Below are positions 11,002 through 21,125 of a stretch of 64,000 nt of DNA, piece by piece. The notes under the pieces were generated by a model. That model had not been told where the DNA came from, did not search any database, and was given only the letters and a program-made list of their open reading frames with translations. Each line of letters opens with the position of its first letter. Positions within the stretch are counted from its first letter, which is position 1. Source of the DNA: Ahaetulla prasina (Eukaryota > Chordata > Lepidosauria > Squamata > Colubridae). Made by a program: the position numbers and the translations under genes. The DNA is taken from NCBI RefSeq assembly GCF_028640845.1, contig NC_080548.1, forward strand, positions 21,219,821-21,283,820, given 5' to 3'.

Positions 11002-11368
11002 CAGAGGTTTTCAAACGTGGCAGCTTTAAGACTTGTGGACTTCATAGCTCAAGGGTCTCCAACCTTGGCAACTTTAAGACTTGTGGACTTCAACTCCCAG
11101 AATACTGGGAGTTGAAGTCCACAAGTCTTAAAGTTGCCAAGGTTGGAGACCCCTGTCATAGCTGGCTGGAGAATTCTGGGAGTTGAAGTCCACAAGTCTT
11201 AAAGTTGCCAAGGTTAGAGACCCCTGTCATAGCTGGCTGGAGAATTCTGGGATTTGAAGTCCACAAGTCTTAAAGTTGCCAAGGTTGGAGACCGCTGTAA
11301 TAGCTGGCTGGAGAATTCTGGGAGTTGAAGTCCACAAGTCTTAAAGCTGCCACGTTTGAAGACCTCTG
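11002..11368. mobile_element. Foldback hAT MITE with amplified right arm
   Basis: The outer element begins CAGAGGTTTTCAAACG and ends with its complement; flanks ATTTAGAT and ATCTAGAT match at 7 of 8 bases. A second foldback MITE lies inside, followed by two extra ~73-bp copies of a composite unit made of TCATAGCT, the outer arm and the inner arm (about 11156-11228 and 11229-11301), before the outer right arm. Confidence 0.85.
11050..11155. mobile_element. Inner foldback hAT MITE
   Basis: Begins CAAGGGTCTCCAACC, ends GGTTGGAGACCCCTG. A perfect TSD TCATAGCT lies at 11042-11049 and 11156-11163. It is inserted into the left half of the outer foldback MITE. Confidence 0.85.
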
Positions 11369-11376
11369 ATCTAGAT

Positions 11377-11595
11377 ATTTGTCTCCCTCCCTCAAATACC
11401 TTCAGACAGAGGATTGCTAGGGAGGACTGCCAGTCTCATTGGATTTATCCAGCCAACATCTGCAAGTCACACTGGATTAGGGTAATCCTGTTAGAGAAAG
11501 CTCATCCATCCCAAAGATGAATTGTCCTGTTGTACAAAGTAGCAGCGTAGTCATTCTGTCCCATCAGAAGGAGGGGTACATCTGCTTCCTGCATT
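11377..11595. other. Unique sequence
   Basis: No feature recognised. Confidence 0.4.
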
Positions 11596-11607
11596 TAGGA
11601 ATACAGT

Positions 11608-11964
11608 AAAGGTAAAGGTTCCCCTTGCACATACGTACTAGTCGTTCCAGACTCTAGGGAGTGGTGCTCATCTCAGTTTCAAAACTGAAGAGCCAGCGCT
11701 GTCAGAAGACGTCTCCGTGGTCATGTGGCCGGCATGACTCAACGCCAAAGGCACACAGAACGCTGTTACCTTCCCACCAAAGGTGGTCCCTATTTTTCTA
11801 CTTGCATTTTTTACGTGCTTTCGAACTGCTAGGTTGGCAGAAGCTGGGACAAGTCACGGGAGCTCACCCCGTTACACGACAGCACTAGGGATTCGAACCG
11901 CTGAACTGCCGGCCTTTCGATCGACAAACTCAGCATCTTAGCCACTGAGCCACCGCGTCCCAGG
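11608..11964 (-). mobile_element. Sauria-type tRNA SINE
   Basis: Read on the minus strand: a tRNA-like head with A box TGGCTCAGTGG and B box GGTTCGAATCC, a conserved body (CAGCTTCTGCCAACCTAGC) and an ACCTTTACC 3' tail of the kind shared with Bov-B LINEs. The flanking 12-mers TAGGAATACAGT and TAGGAACACAGT match at 11 of 12 bases. It would be transcribed by Pol III and mobilised by Bov-B. Confidence 0.9.
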
Positions 11965-12844
11965 TAGGAACACAGTTAACTCCAATCTAATCCAGCCACG
12001 CAGTTAAAAACACACCGCCTGTTGGTTTTTTCGTGAAATCTGATTTTTATGTGTCCTTTTTTTTAAAAAAAAAAAGCCAAAACAAACCACATTAACAATA
12101 AGCCTGAAAGATAATACTTGATCATGATCCGTATTCCAGATAAGCTATTCTTGCTCGGAAAGCGGCAGAGGCAGGCCAACAAGATGTCCCCAACTGACCA
12201 GGCAGGACATCAGCCTTGCTGCTGGCCGTCTGACCTAATGGGGACGCTGCTTCTCCAACCATTTGGTACTGACTTCAGCCCAAAGGAAACCTTCCACCTC
12301 CTGCTGCTTCAGGGAGGCTTGGCTGATTTGAATGAGGCTCATTATGTACGCAATTAGGCATGGCGAAGCAGCGCAGCCTCCCCCTTCCCCCGCCACCTCT
12401 GAACACAAGTATGCATGTGTGCACGCACACACACACACACTGCACACACCCCAGGGCTGAAAAGCCTCTCCCAGCCGGGGTCAGCGATGGTCTGCCAAGG
12501 AGATGGCTTCCTCCCAGCTCCGCTGTGGAATGTTCCAAATAGCAGCGCAGTCCAGGCCAGGACACCCTGTGCTCATTTCATCCCGCGTGCTGCACCCGCC
12601 TGGCTTCCTCCTCCTCCTCTCCCCCCCCCCCACACCTCCTTCTCTACAGGGTGAGCTGCCAGAGCTGTCACTCAGAAGACAGGAAGCTGCCTAACCCAGG
12701 GAAAGCAATCACCAACTTTCAACTCCAGCTAGGTCTTCTAGGCAGAAAAAAAAAGGCTTATCTTTGTCCTTAGCAAACCCAGGAAGTTGCGGTTGATGAT
12801 CTTGGTGGACATACCGTACGAAGCTATGGTTTGCTTTATTGAAT
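11965..12844. other. Unique sequence, possible conserved non-coding DNA
   Basis: A compositionally balanced, repeat-free stretch at 12110-12370 stands out from the AT-rich surroundings. A (CA)n lies at about 12424-12441. Reading frames here do not resemble known proteins. Confidence 0.4.
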
Positions 12845-13006
12845 CAGCCACTTTGGTCTAGTGGTTAAGGCAACAGGCTAGAACTTTGGGGGGGTGGGAT
12901 TATGAATTGCCGCGTAAGGGGGTGAGCTCCCGTGACTTGTCCCAGCTTCTGCCAACCTAGCAGTTCGAAGGCATGTAAAAAATGCAAGTAGAAAAATAGG
13001 GATCAC
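12845..13006 (+). mobile_element. Truncated Sauria-type SINE
   Basis: Contains TGGTCTAGTGGTTAAGG, then GGTGAGCTCCCGTGACTTG, CTTCTGCCAACCTAGCAG and AGTAGAAAAATAGGGAT. It stops abruptly at CACCTTT, where it joins a MITE fragment. The B-box region is degraded. Confidence 0.75.
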
Positions 13007-13379
13007 CTTTCGGAGAACCCTCAAATCCCACTCCTGGCTGGCCCTGCCCACCGGTCCCCTACCCTCCCGGGAGTCCCCCTGCGGCCCGTTTTGGATGCAA
13101 GTAAGTGCAGGGCATGTACGGAGGCTCGGGGAGGGCGAAAAATGGGTCTACCAGAAGTTTGGGCCCATTTCCAGCCTCCAGAGGGCCTCCGGAGCCTGGG
13201 GAGTCCATGTTCACCATTCCGGAGTCTCAAGAAAAGCCTCCAGAACCCGGGGAGGGCAAAAGCACCCCCCCATACATACCATGGAACAGGAGGCTAACTA
13301 GGCCATACCCACCATGGCCACGCCCACCCAGCAACTGGGCAGAGAACTGCTTGCTAAAATTTTTGAAGCCCACCCCTGG
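13007..13379. mobile_element. Truncated hAT MITE, CAGGGGTGGGCTTCAA family
   Basis: The right end, TTGAAGCCCACCCCTG, is intact and the interior (CACTCCTGGCTGGCCC, GGCATGTACGGAGGC) matches the copies at 21368 and 51622. The left terminal ~60 bp is missing because the element abuts the truncated SINE. Confidence 0.75.
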
Positions 13380-14853
13380 ATCCACCCTCATGTTAGCCTG
13401 GCCTGTGTGTTATGTGAATGCATCCGATGACTGAAATTAAGCGTTGCCTCTACACAAGCTCAAAGATTTCCTTGTTTGTGGATGTCCTTCCTAGTTATTG
13501 GTATCAGAAGGAGGTCCAGGTGTTTGCTCAGAACTTGTCTAAGAAGAGAAAAGAGAAAAGGGGCTTTAAAATTATAGGACTGGGGGAGAACGGCAGACCC
13601 CACTCACTCCCTGTGCTTTAAACCAGCCTTCCTTAATCCGACGACGTGTTTCAAATGTACGTGGACTCCAGCTGCCAGAATTCCTACGGGGTGGGGGTGG
13701 GGGTTGTGTGACACACATGGGTGCAGCCAGGATCCTGTTAATTTTTCTTGCACTTGGGATGGAGAAAAGAGTTGTGGAAAACTTTCCTTTTATTTTTCTT
13801 CATGAGCCGAAGCCCAATTTGAGGTGTCTGATGTGCCGGTTTTGCACATTTCTCACTTCAAAAACCACAAAGGAACAACCGGCAAATTTTCAGCATTTGT
13901 GGACAGAAGGGGCTCTAGGTTTTACACTTTGGGGTCTGCAGGCCTCTAACCCTTTTTGCACTAAAATCCACGTGTGCCATCATAAACACACACACACACT
14001 TCTGTTAAAGTGAGCCGCAGTTCAGAAAGCTTTGCGTTTTTTTAATAAGAATTGTTACTTGGGAAAAGTGTTACCGGGTTTTTCACTTTCACAAACACAC
14101 ACACACACAAATTGTGATCTCAAGGACACCCTTCCTTTGACAATCCAGGCGGTTTCGATACTGCAGCATGATAGCACAACGGTCCAGAACTGATGATTTC
14201 TTTTTTTTATATACAAAGAATGACACACACGCACGTACACACCTCGCAACCATTTTTTCCCCCAGCTTGTTTACTCTTAATAGTCACGGAAATAATGAAC
14301 GTTTCTTTCCCCATGCAACATTCCAGAGGTGCATTCCAAGCCCAGCATTTGGGCCCCTCAAGAGTTAAGACCCGAAGGCATCCATTCTTTGTCACAAAGC
14401 CCTTTCCTCCCCCCAACATCCCCACATCCCTTTGCTGAGCTGCTTTCCAGCAGGGGAGGGAGAGGTCCTTGCCTCCATCCGTCTAGCAGCTAAACCCCTG
14501 TCGCCATGGGGGCATTAGCACCATTACTGCAGTCTGCTCCCCAGAGGGGAGTGAGTGGATCAAAGGGTTTTAGCTGCAGACGGCTGCTAGACAGAGCTGG
14601 AGTGTCTTCAAGGTAGTAGCCACTTGAGGTTACAAATGTACTTTTGGCCTGCAGCTCTCTCAAATCAAAATTTTGCAGGGGCTTTATTCCTGTTAACCCA
14701 TCACAGGCAGCACAAAGAGGTCCCGGATGAAAGTAGGAAGGGAAGTGCAGCTGTTGCTACGGAATCCAGCAGGTGCAGCTGTACTCCGCTCCTATTAGGT
14801 GTATATCATCATCATATTCATTGTCGTCATCATCATCATCATTTAAAATGCTA
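13380..14853. other. Unique sequence with short CA repeats
   Basis: (CA)n tracts near 13986, 14094 and 14222, and a (TCA)n/(ATC)n run at 14807-14842. The remainder is unique, and I see no convincing exon. Confidence 0.5.
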
Positions 14854-14869
14854 GCGTTCGTGTAAGTTA

Positions 14870-15218
14870 AAAGGTAAAGGTTCCCCTCGCACATATGTGC
14901 TAGTTGTTCCTGACTCTAGGGGGCGGTGCTCATTTCCGTTTCAAAGCCGAAGAGCCAGCACTGTCCGAAGACGTCTCCATGGTCATGTGGCCGGCATGAC
15001 TCAATGTCAAAGATGCACGGAACGCTGTTACCTTCCTACCAAAAGTGGTCCTATTTTTCTACTTGCATTTTTTAGGTGCTTTCGAACTGCTAGGTTGGCA
15101 GAAGCTGGGACAAGGAACAGGAGCTCACCCCGTTACGCGGCACTAAGGATTCGAACCACTGAACTGCCGACCTTTCGATCGACAAGCTCAGCGTCTTATC
15201 CACTAAGCCACCGCGTCC
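14870..15218 (-). mobile_element. Sauria-type tRNA SINE
   Basis: Full-length minus-strand copy with B box, conserved body and tail as at 11608. Flanking 16-mers at 14854-14869 and 15219-15234 share GTGTAA and differ at only three sites, so the TSD is clear. Confidence 0.9.
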
Positions 15219-15234
15219 GCATCCGTGTAACTTA

Positions 15235-15582
15235 ATATAATGATAATGCCACCAACATTTCATAGATGAAAACAAGGAAAACTGAAAAATGGAGCATCGC
15301 GTTGGCGGTGTTCACCAATACACGTACAGTCTGACCTAGGCACATCCGGAGGCTTTTACTAGCTGTTGTATGCTATGTTCGTTTAGTCCTGAATTGGTTT
15401 TTCCAAGCAGGTGGGCAAGTCAATGCCACACAACACTTATTTTAATATAAACCTGTGAAATATAGATTAATGTTTCCACCTATTTTTCTTCGTCCCAAAC
15501 TAGACAAAACCAGAACAGCCTAGAAACACATTTGGCAGCTTGTGCTATTATTTAACATACTCAGGCATTCGGGAAGCAGGCG
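15235..15582. other. Unique sequence
   Basis: No feature recognised. Confidence 0.4.
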
Positions 15583-16237
15583 TAGGTAGTCCTCAACTTA
15601 TGACCACTTAACGATTCATTTAATGACCATTCAAAATCACAACACGGCTGAAAAGCAATGACTTACATCCAGTCCTCCCACTAACGACCATTATATATAT
15701 ATATTTTTATTTATTTATTTACATTTATATCCCCCCTTCTCCGAAGACTCAGGGCGGCTTACAGTGTATAAGGCAATAGTCTCATTCTATTTGTATATTT
15801 TACAAAGTCAACTTATTGCCCCCCCAACAATCTGGGTCCTCATTTTACCTACCTTATAAAGGATGGAAGGCTGAGTCAACCTTGGGCCGGGCTTGAACCT
15901 GCAGTAACTGCAGGCTGCTGTGTTCTAATAACAGGCTTCTAACAGCCTGAGCTATTACGGCCCTCGGGCACTTGGCATATGGGCACTTGGCATATATTTA
16001 TGACAGCTGCAGCATCCTGGGGTCACATGAGGCCTATTTACAACCTTCCCAGCTGGCCTCCAACAAGAAAATTCAATGGGTAATCTGGATTCAGTTAATG
16101 ACCATGTGATTCATTTAATGACCATGGTGTTTTGCTGAACGAATTTGGCATAAAAAGTCATAAAATCTGGGTGCAGCCAGCTTGCTTAACAACAGTAGTT
16201 ACGATCCCAGTTGTGGTCATAAATTGAGGATTATCTA
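15583..16237. mobile_element. Tc1/mariner-like MITE interrupted by a SINE
   Basis: Outer ends are TAGGTAGTCCTCAACTTATG and its near complement ending GAGGATTATCTA. TA at both edges suggests a TA target duplication. Subterminal motifs include AATGACCAT and AACTGGGATCG-type sequence. No transposase is present. The middle is occupied by a minus-strand tRNA SINE. Confidence 0.6.
15690..15963 (-). mobile_element. tRNA SINE, GCCGCCCTGAGTCTTCGG-tail family
   Basis: On the minus strand: tRNA-like head with TAATAGCTCAGGCTG, the motif CTGCAGTTACTGCAGG, then body AAGGTTGACTCAGCCTTCC and GATTGTTGGG, ending in CCGCCCTGAGTC with an (AAAT)n tail. It is nested in the mariner-like element. Confidence 0.85.
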
Positions 16238-16463
16238 GCTCTACAAAGTCAGACCATGTCATGTACAATTGTCTGTCCCGATTGCACTCACATATCATTT
16301 TCCTCACAATCCACTGAACCTTACATTAACTATGAATAAAGTGGTTTGCATACACTCTCGTACAATTCAAAGTTAGCATTAACCAAGGTTTAGCATGCTG
16401 TGCAAATCATGCCAGGTTTTTAACCAGCGTAACCAGTGGGAATACAGCCACTGACTTACAGTA
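16238..16463. other. Unique sequence
   Basis: No feature recognised. Confidence 0.4.
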
Positions 16464-16987
16464 AATTTCAGAATTTAACAGAATAACTGAGCTGGAAGGA
16501 ACTTTGGAAGTCTTCTATCTAGTCCCGCTCCCTGCTCAGGCAGAAAACCCTATATCTTTTCAGACAAATGGTTGTCCAATCTCTTCTTAAAAACGTCCAG
16601 TGTTGGAACATTCACAACTTCTGGAGGCAAGTTGTTCCATTGATTAATTGTTCTCACTGTCAGGAAATTTCTCCTTGTTTATAGGTTGCTTCTCTCCTTG
16701 CTTAGTTTCCATCCATTGCTTCTTGCCTTGCCTTGATGACTCCCTCTTCTTTGTGGCAGCCCCTCAACTATTGGAACATTGCTATCATGTCTCCCCTAGT
16801 CCTAGTCCTTCTTTTCATTAAACTAGACATACCAGGTTCATACGTTTTAGCCTCCAGTCCCCTAATTATCTTCATTGCTCTTCTCTGCACTCTTTCTAGA
16901 GTCTCAACATCATTTTTTTTAGATCATGGTGACCAAATCTGAATGTAGCATTCCAAGTTTTTTGCATTCCAAATTTTGAATTGCATT

Positions 16988-17918
16988 CAGTTTTGGTCGC
17001 CACGATGTAAAAAAGATGTTGAGACTCTAGAACAGTGGTTCTCAACCTTTATAGTGCTGCGACCCCTTTAATACAATTCTCCACGATGTGGCGACCTCTT
17101 TAATACAATTCCCCATGATGTGGCGACCTCAACCATAAAATTATTTTCATTTTGAATTTATCGCACCTGAAGCCATATTATCAAGCGATCTGAACTGCTT
17201 GCAATTGCCTTGAGGACGGAGGCATTAAAGCGGAGACTCCTCCCCTGTTAAGTTTATCACTCATGAAGCCAGATTAGGCTAGCGATTGGGAGTGATTGCA
17301 GCTGGCTTGAGAGGGAGACATCAGAGCAAAGATTTCTCTCTTTTTTAATTCATCGTGCCTGAAGCCGAATTCGGCTAGCGATTTGAAGAGCCTGCAGCTA
17401 GCTTGTGGAGTCAACCATTGGAGCGCAATTCTTCAACTCGCAAGTATACTTCCCATATTTTCGATGGTCTTAGGTGACCCCTGGCAAATCGTCATTCGAC
17501 CCCCAACAGGGTCCCGACCCACAGGTTGAGAACCACTGCTCTAGAAAGAGTTCAGAGAAGAGCCACAAAGATGATTAGGGGACTGGAGGCTAAAACATAT
17601 GAAGAACAGTTGCTGGAACTGGATGTGTCTAGTTTGATGAAAAGAAGGACTAGGGGAGACATGATCGCAGTGTTCCAATATCTCAGAGGCTGCCACAAAG
17701 AAGAGGGAGTCAAACTATTCTCCAGAGCACCTGAGAGTAGAACAAGAAGCAATGGGTGGAAACTAATCAAGGAGAGAAGCAACTTAGAACTAAGGAGAAA
17801 TTTCCTGACAGTAAGAACAATTAATCAGTGGAACAACTTGCCTGCAGAAGTTGTGAATGCTCCAACACTGGAAATTTTTAAGAAAATGTTGGATAACCAT
17901 TTGTCTGAAATGGTGTAG
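16988..17918 (+). pseudogene. CR1 reverse transcriptase C-terminal remnant
   Basis: The frame reads [55 protein letters not shown] and APTLEIFKKMLD before a stop at 17916-17918. These are hallmark C-terminal motifs of CR1 ORF2 proteins. The catalytic RT and endonuclease domains are absent because of 5' truncation. The 506-bp hAT insertion separates FWSP from the rest. Apart from that insertion the frame is open, so the copy is fairly young. Confidence 0.85.
17033..17538. mobile_element. SPIN-like non-autonomous hAT element
   Basis: TIRs CAGTGGTTCTCAACCT and AGGTTGAGAACCACTG are perfect over 16 bp, with a perfect TSD CTCTAGAA (17025-17032 and 17539-17546). The interior matches the copy at 2959, including the three ~75-bp GCCTGAAGCC units. 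On the minus strand the start is CAACCTGTGGGTCGGGACCC followed by GGGGGTCGAATGACG, typical of SPIN-group elements. Confidence 0.9.
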
Positions 17919-18080
17919 GGTTTCCTGCCTGGGTAGGGAGTTGGGCTAGAAGACCTCCAAGGTCCCTTCCAACTCTGTTATTATGAACATACTTATGAAG
18001 TTTGGTCTTACTGAGGCATTATCAAGTGGTATTAAACACATCATGTGATCTTGATTCTATCTTATATTCTATTTCAGCCA

Positions 18081-18081
18081 T

Positions 18082-18116
<35 letters not shown>

Positions 18117-19124
18117 TTTGCTGCAGAGAATTAATCTTGGGAAACTCCACGCCACTAGTTCTCTTCCATTTGACTATTTTGGGCAGGGTATGGGGTTTTT
18201 AAAGGTAGTAAGAAAGCATCTTACCCTAAAACTGGGCCATTGGACCGTTTAAAGCAATACCATACTTGTACAGGCTCGTAGCCGAGATGTTCTCCTCATA
18301 GGGATAACATCATTGATTTAATTAGAAGCCTGAAGCAGCAATCCTATGCAAACTTCACCAAGGAGTAAATCCTCTTGAACTCAGAGGGATTTGTTCCTCA
18401 CTAAACAAGCTTAGCATCATTCAGCAGGGGAATCATAAATGTCTTTATAATTCCTCCCCTTTCCACCCCTCCTCCACTCCCCATTTCTCTGATTCAAAAG
18501 CAGTTGTGGAATTTAAACCCTGGCCATAGACGGTATGCAAAAGCCCTTTTTGTGTAGGATGCCGAATTCGTACGTTTCCCTTCCAAATGATGGTGACAAG
18601 GTTGGGAGGTCCGTCCTAGCAACCGGAATGCATCTGAAAAGCAACCACAAAGGGGTCAACGCATCCTGCTCTCTGTATTAACCAGGCTGTGTTATGCAAA
18701 TGGATATGTTGGCGGAATCCTCATTTTTCCGGGGGGTGCGGAAACTGGGCTGCAATGGCCTCCCCCCCCCTCCCCAAAACCTTCTTGCATTAACTCAGGA
18801 TAGATGCGACCCAGGAATTCGAGCCCGCGCCTGCCCCTGCCCCTGCCCCCGAGAAGCAGACAAGAGTCTTCACTACCACCTCTCCAAGTTTGACAAATGC
18901 ATCTTGGCCCATCTTGCTAGGCCTCAGTCACCCTCCTGTCTGGGAGCCCTTGGCAGGCTGAGACGGAGCTTCTGCAGACAGAAGAAGCAGCATGAAGAGA
19001 AGGACGTTTGAACGATCCGTAATGGTGCCATCAATTATTCAGGCTGGCAGACACTGCCCTCCCTCTCTGCAAACAGCTTCTGAATCTCAATTCTTCCACA
19101 AGTGCTCGGTTAGGGGCCATTAAC
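18081..19124. other. (TTTA)n then unique sequence
   Basis: A (TTTA)n microsatellite lies at about 18080-18119. The rest to 19124 is unique; 18240-18720 has balanced composition without repeats and could be conserved non-coding DNA. An ORF at 18694-19011 is Cys/Pro-rich, has no family motif, and spans a C-run and a CCTGCC repeat. Confidence 0.45.
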
Positions 19125-19365
19125 TCACTCAGGAAGGAGTTTGCAGGGCTTACATTTGGGGCTGCCTTCTTCTCCACTGCAGGACCAGTCTCCAAAGCAA
19201 CACCTCTGCTATCAACAGGGATTGCAGGAGGGAGAGTCAGAAAGATGGGTATATGGGGGCAGCATACCTGCCATTGCCCTCTATTCCATACTTCAGGGGT
19301 CCCAACCCTCCCCCCCAGCCCCGGTGTGTGGACCAGCACTGGTCTGCAGCAAGCCAGAAACAAGT

Positions 19366-19826
19366 ATGGCTTAGTCAAAAAACATAGTCAAGGCTATAGT
19401 TTTCCCAGTTGCAATGGATGACTGTGAAAGTTGGACCATAAGAAAGGCTGAGCGCCAAAGAATTGAGGCCTTTGAACTCTGGTGTTGGAGAAGACTCCTG
19501 CGAGTCCCTTGGACTGCAAGGGCGGACAAACGGTCAGTCCTAGAGGAGATCAGCCCTGACTGCTCCTTAGAAGGCCAGATCCTGAAGAGGAAACTGAAAT
19601 ACTTTGGCCACCTAATGAGAAGGAAGGACTCCCTGGAGAAGAGCCGAATGCTGGGAAAGATTGAGGGCAAAAGAAGAAGGGGACGACAGAGAACGAGGTG
19701 GCTGGATGGAGTCACTCAAGCAGTCGGCATGAGCTTAAATGGACTCCATTTAATGGAAGGCCTGAAGGAACGTTATCCATGGGGTCGTGATGGGTCGGAC
19801 ATGACTTCACAACTAACAACAACAAC
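19366..19826 (+). pseudogene. Bov-B (RTE) LINE reverse transcriptase C-terminus, copy 1
   Basis: The frame encodes DDCESWTIRKAE, AFELWCWRRLLRVPWTAR, YFGHLMRR, LEKS, GKIEGKRRRGRQRTRWLDG, very close to Bov-B ORF C-termini. Active-site domains are missing through 5' truncation. The 3' end is GGTCGGACATGACTTCACAA followed by (AAC)n. A one-base insertion and a nearby one-base deletion compensate, giving TARADKRS where copy 2 has TARRTNRS. The frame runs on into F2 by chance. Confidence 0.9.
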
Positions 19827-20078
19827 TCACTTAGGAAGGAGCTTGCAAACCTTACACTTAGGGCTGCCTTCTTCTCCACTGCAGGACCAGTCTTCAAAAC
19901 AATACCTCGCTATCGACAGAGATTGCAGGAGGGAGAGTCAGAAGGATGGGTATGGGGGCAGCATACCTGCCATTGCCCTCTATTCCATACTTCAGGGGTC
20001 CCAACCCTCCCCCCCAGCCCCGGTGTGTGGACCAGCACTGGTCTGCAGCAAGCCAGAAACTGGGCCGCACAAACAAGT

Positions 20079-20539
20079 ATGGCTTAGTCAAAAAACATAG
20101 TCAAGGCTATAGTTTTCCCAGTTGCAATGGATGACTGTGAAAGTTGGACCATAAGAAAGGCTGAGCACCAAAGAATTGAGGTCTTCGAACTCTGGTGCTG
20201 GAGAAGACTCCTGCGAGTCCCTTGGACTGCAAGGCGGACAAACAGGTCAGTCCTAGAGGAGATCAACCCTGACTGCTCTTTAGAAGGCCAGATCCTGAAG
20301 AGGAAACTGAAATACTTTGGCCACCTAATGAGAAGGAAGGACTCACTGGAGAAGAGCCAAATACTGGGAAAGATTGAGGGCAAAAGAAGAAAGGGACGAC
20401 AGAGAACGAGGTGGCTGGATGGAGTCACTCAAGCAGTCGGCATGAGCTTAAATGGACTCCATTTAATGGACGGCCTGAAGGAACGTTATCCATGGGGTCG
20501 TGATGGGTCGGACATGACTTCACAACTAACAACAACAAC
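20079..20539 (+). pseudogene. Bov-B (RTE) LINE reverse transcriptase C-terminus, copy 2
   Basis: Same 461-bp length and boundaries as copy 1, differing at scattered sites. It keeps the family-like TARRTNRS segment. It encodes the same DDCESWTIRKAE to RWLDG tail and ends in (AAC)n. Not a host gene: it lacks the catalytic and endonuclease domains. Confidence 0.9.
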
Positions 20540-20705
20540 TCACTTAGGAAGGAGCTTGCAAACCTTACACTTAGGGCTGCCTTCTTCTCCACTGCAGGAC
20601 CAGTCTTCAAAACAATACCTCGCTATCGACAGAGATTGCAGGAGGGAGAGTCAGAAGGATGGGTATGGGGGCAGCATACCTGCCATTGCTCTCTGTCCCC
20701 TAGTT

Positions 20706-20878
20706 CAGGGGTCCCCAACCCCCAGTGTGTGGACCAACATTGATCTGCAGCAAGCCAGAAACTGGGGTGCACAAACAAGTGAAGCACACAGCATATAAAA
20801 AAATGCACCCACCAGTCGGTGAAAAAAACCTCTCTCCACAGAACCAATCCCTGGTGCCCAAATGTTTGAGGGCCGCCG
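20706..20878. mobile_element. hAT (Tip100/Zaphod-like) MITE
   Basis: Begins CAGGGGTCCCCAACCCCC and ends with GGTGCCCAAATGTTTGAGGG then CCGCCG. A perfect TSD CCCTAGTT lies at 20698-20705 and 20879-20886. The left halves of the same insertion occur at 19304 and 19993, where Bov-B sequence replaces the right half. Confidence 0.8.
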
Positions 20879-20908
20879 CCCTAGTTACATGTTCCCCAAC
20901 TACACAGA

Positions 20909-21125
20909 GTCCTCGTTAAGCAACTACAATTGGTACTACCAACAACTTGTTCATTAAGCAAAGCCTTCACTAAGAGAAACAGCAACTCTGCTTATGATCT
21001 TATATCACTTTCTTTGCTTTACAGACCTAAACGCAAAGGATGGGTCGCAGTTACTTTTTTCATCCCTGTCTGTTGTAACTGCGAACAGTCGCTAAATGAG
21101 GCGGTCACTAAACAAGGACCACCTG
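20909..21125. repeat. Diverged mariner-like repeat
   Basis: Starts GTCCTCGTTAAGCAACTAC and ends GGTCACTAAACAAGGACCAC, forming imperfect inverted ends. The pattern resembles the element at 15583. No TSD is readable. Confidence 0.45.

Larger units (their letters stand above)
16968..17997 (+). mobile_element. CR1 LINE 3' end, plus strand (inner layer)
   Basis: Carries the last ~140 codons of a CR1 reverse transcriptase and the characteristic 3' UTR GACCTCCAAGGTCCC then TTCCAACTCTGTTATT. It is inserted in the opposite orientation inside the minus-strand CR1 and is itself split by a SPIN-like hAT element. Confidence 0.85.
16464..18080 (-). mobile_element. CR1 LINE 3' region, minus strand (outer layer)
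   Basis: The minus-strand CR1 tail and RT C-terminus occupy 16464-16967. Its 5'-ward continuation (TGGTCTTACTGAGGCATTAT...GTGATCTTGATTC) reappears at about 17998-18080. The two parts are contiguous in the intact minus CR1 copy at 37107-37700, so the 1-kb block between them is a later insertion. An AAGTTT at each junction may be its TSD. Confidence 0.75.
19125..20780 (+). repeat. F-B-F-B-F array of direct repeats and Bov-B tails
   Basis: Three direct repeats (F1 19125-19365, F2 19827-20078, F3 20540-20780, each ~241-252 bp) alternate with two 461-bp Bov-B tails. The period is 713 bp. Each F ends with the left half of a hAT element, and only F3 continues into the right half of that element. 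The empty site was therefore a single F holding an intact hAT element. Confidence 0.85.

Noticed and set aside
11156..11301. Regular repeats with spacing resembling a CRISPR array
   Set aside because: The repeats are amplified MITE arms in a eukaryotic genome; there are no spacers.
14055..14440. Overlapping ORFs around CA repeats as a small exon
   Set aside because: No splice-site-bounded conserved frame; they arise from (CA)n and T-rich sequence.
19414..20798. Two similar ORFs of 228 and 223 aa suggesting a duplicated host gene
   Set aside because: The conserved part is the Bov-B RT C-terminus; the remainder reads through repeat flanks.
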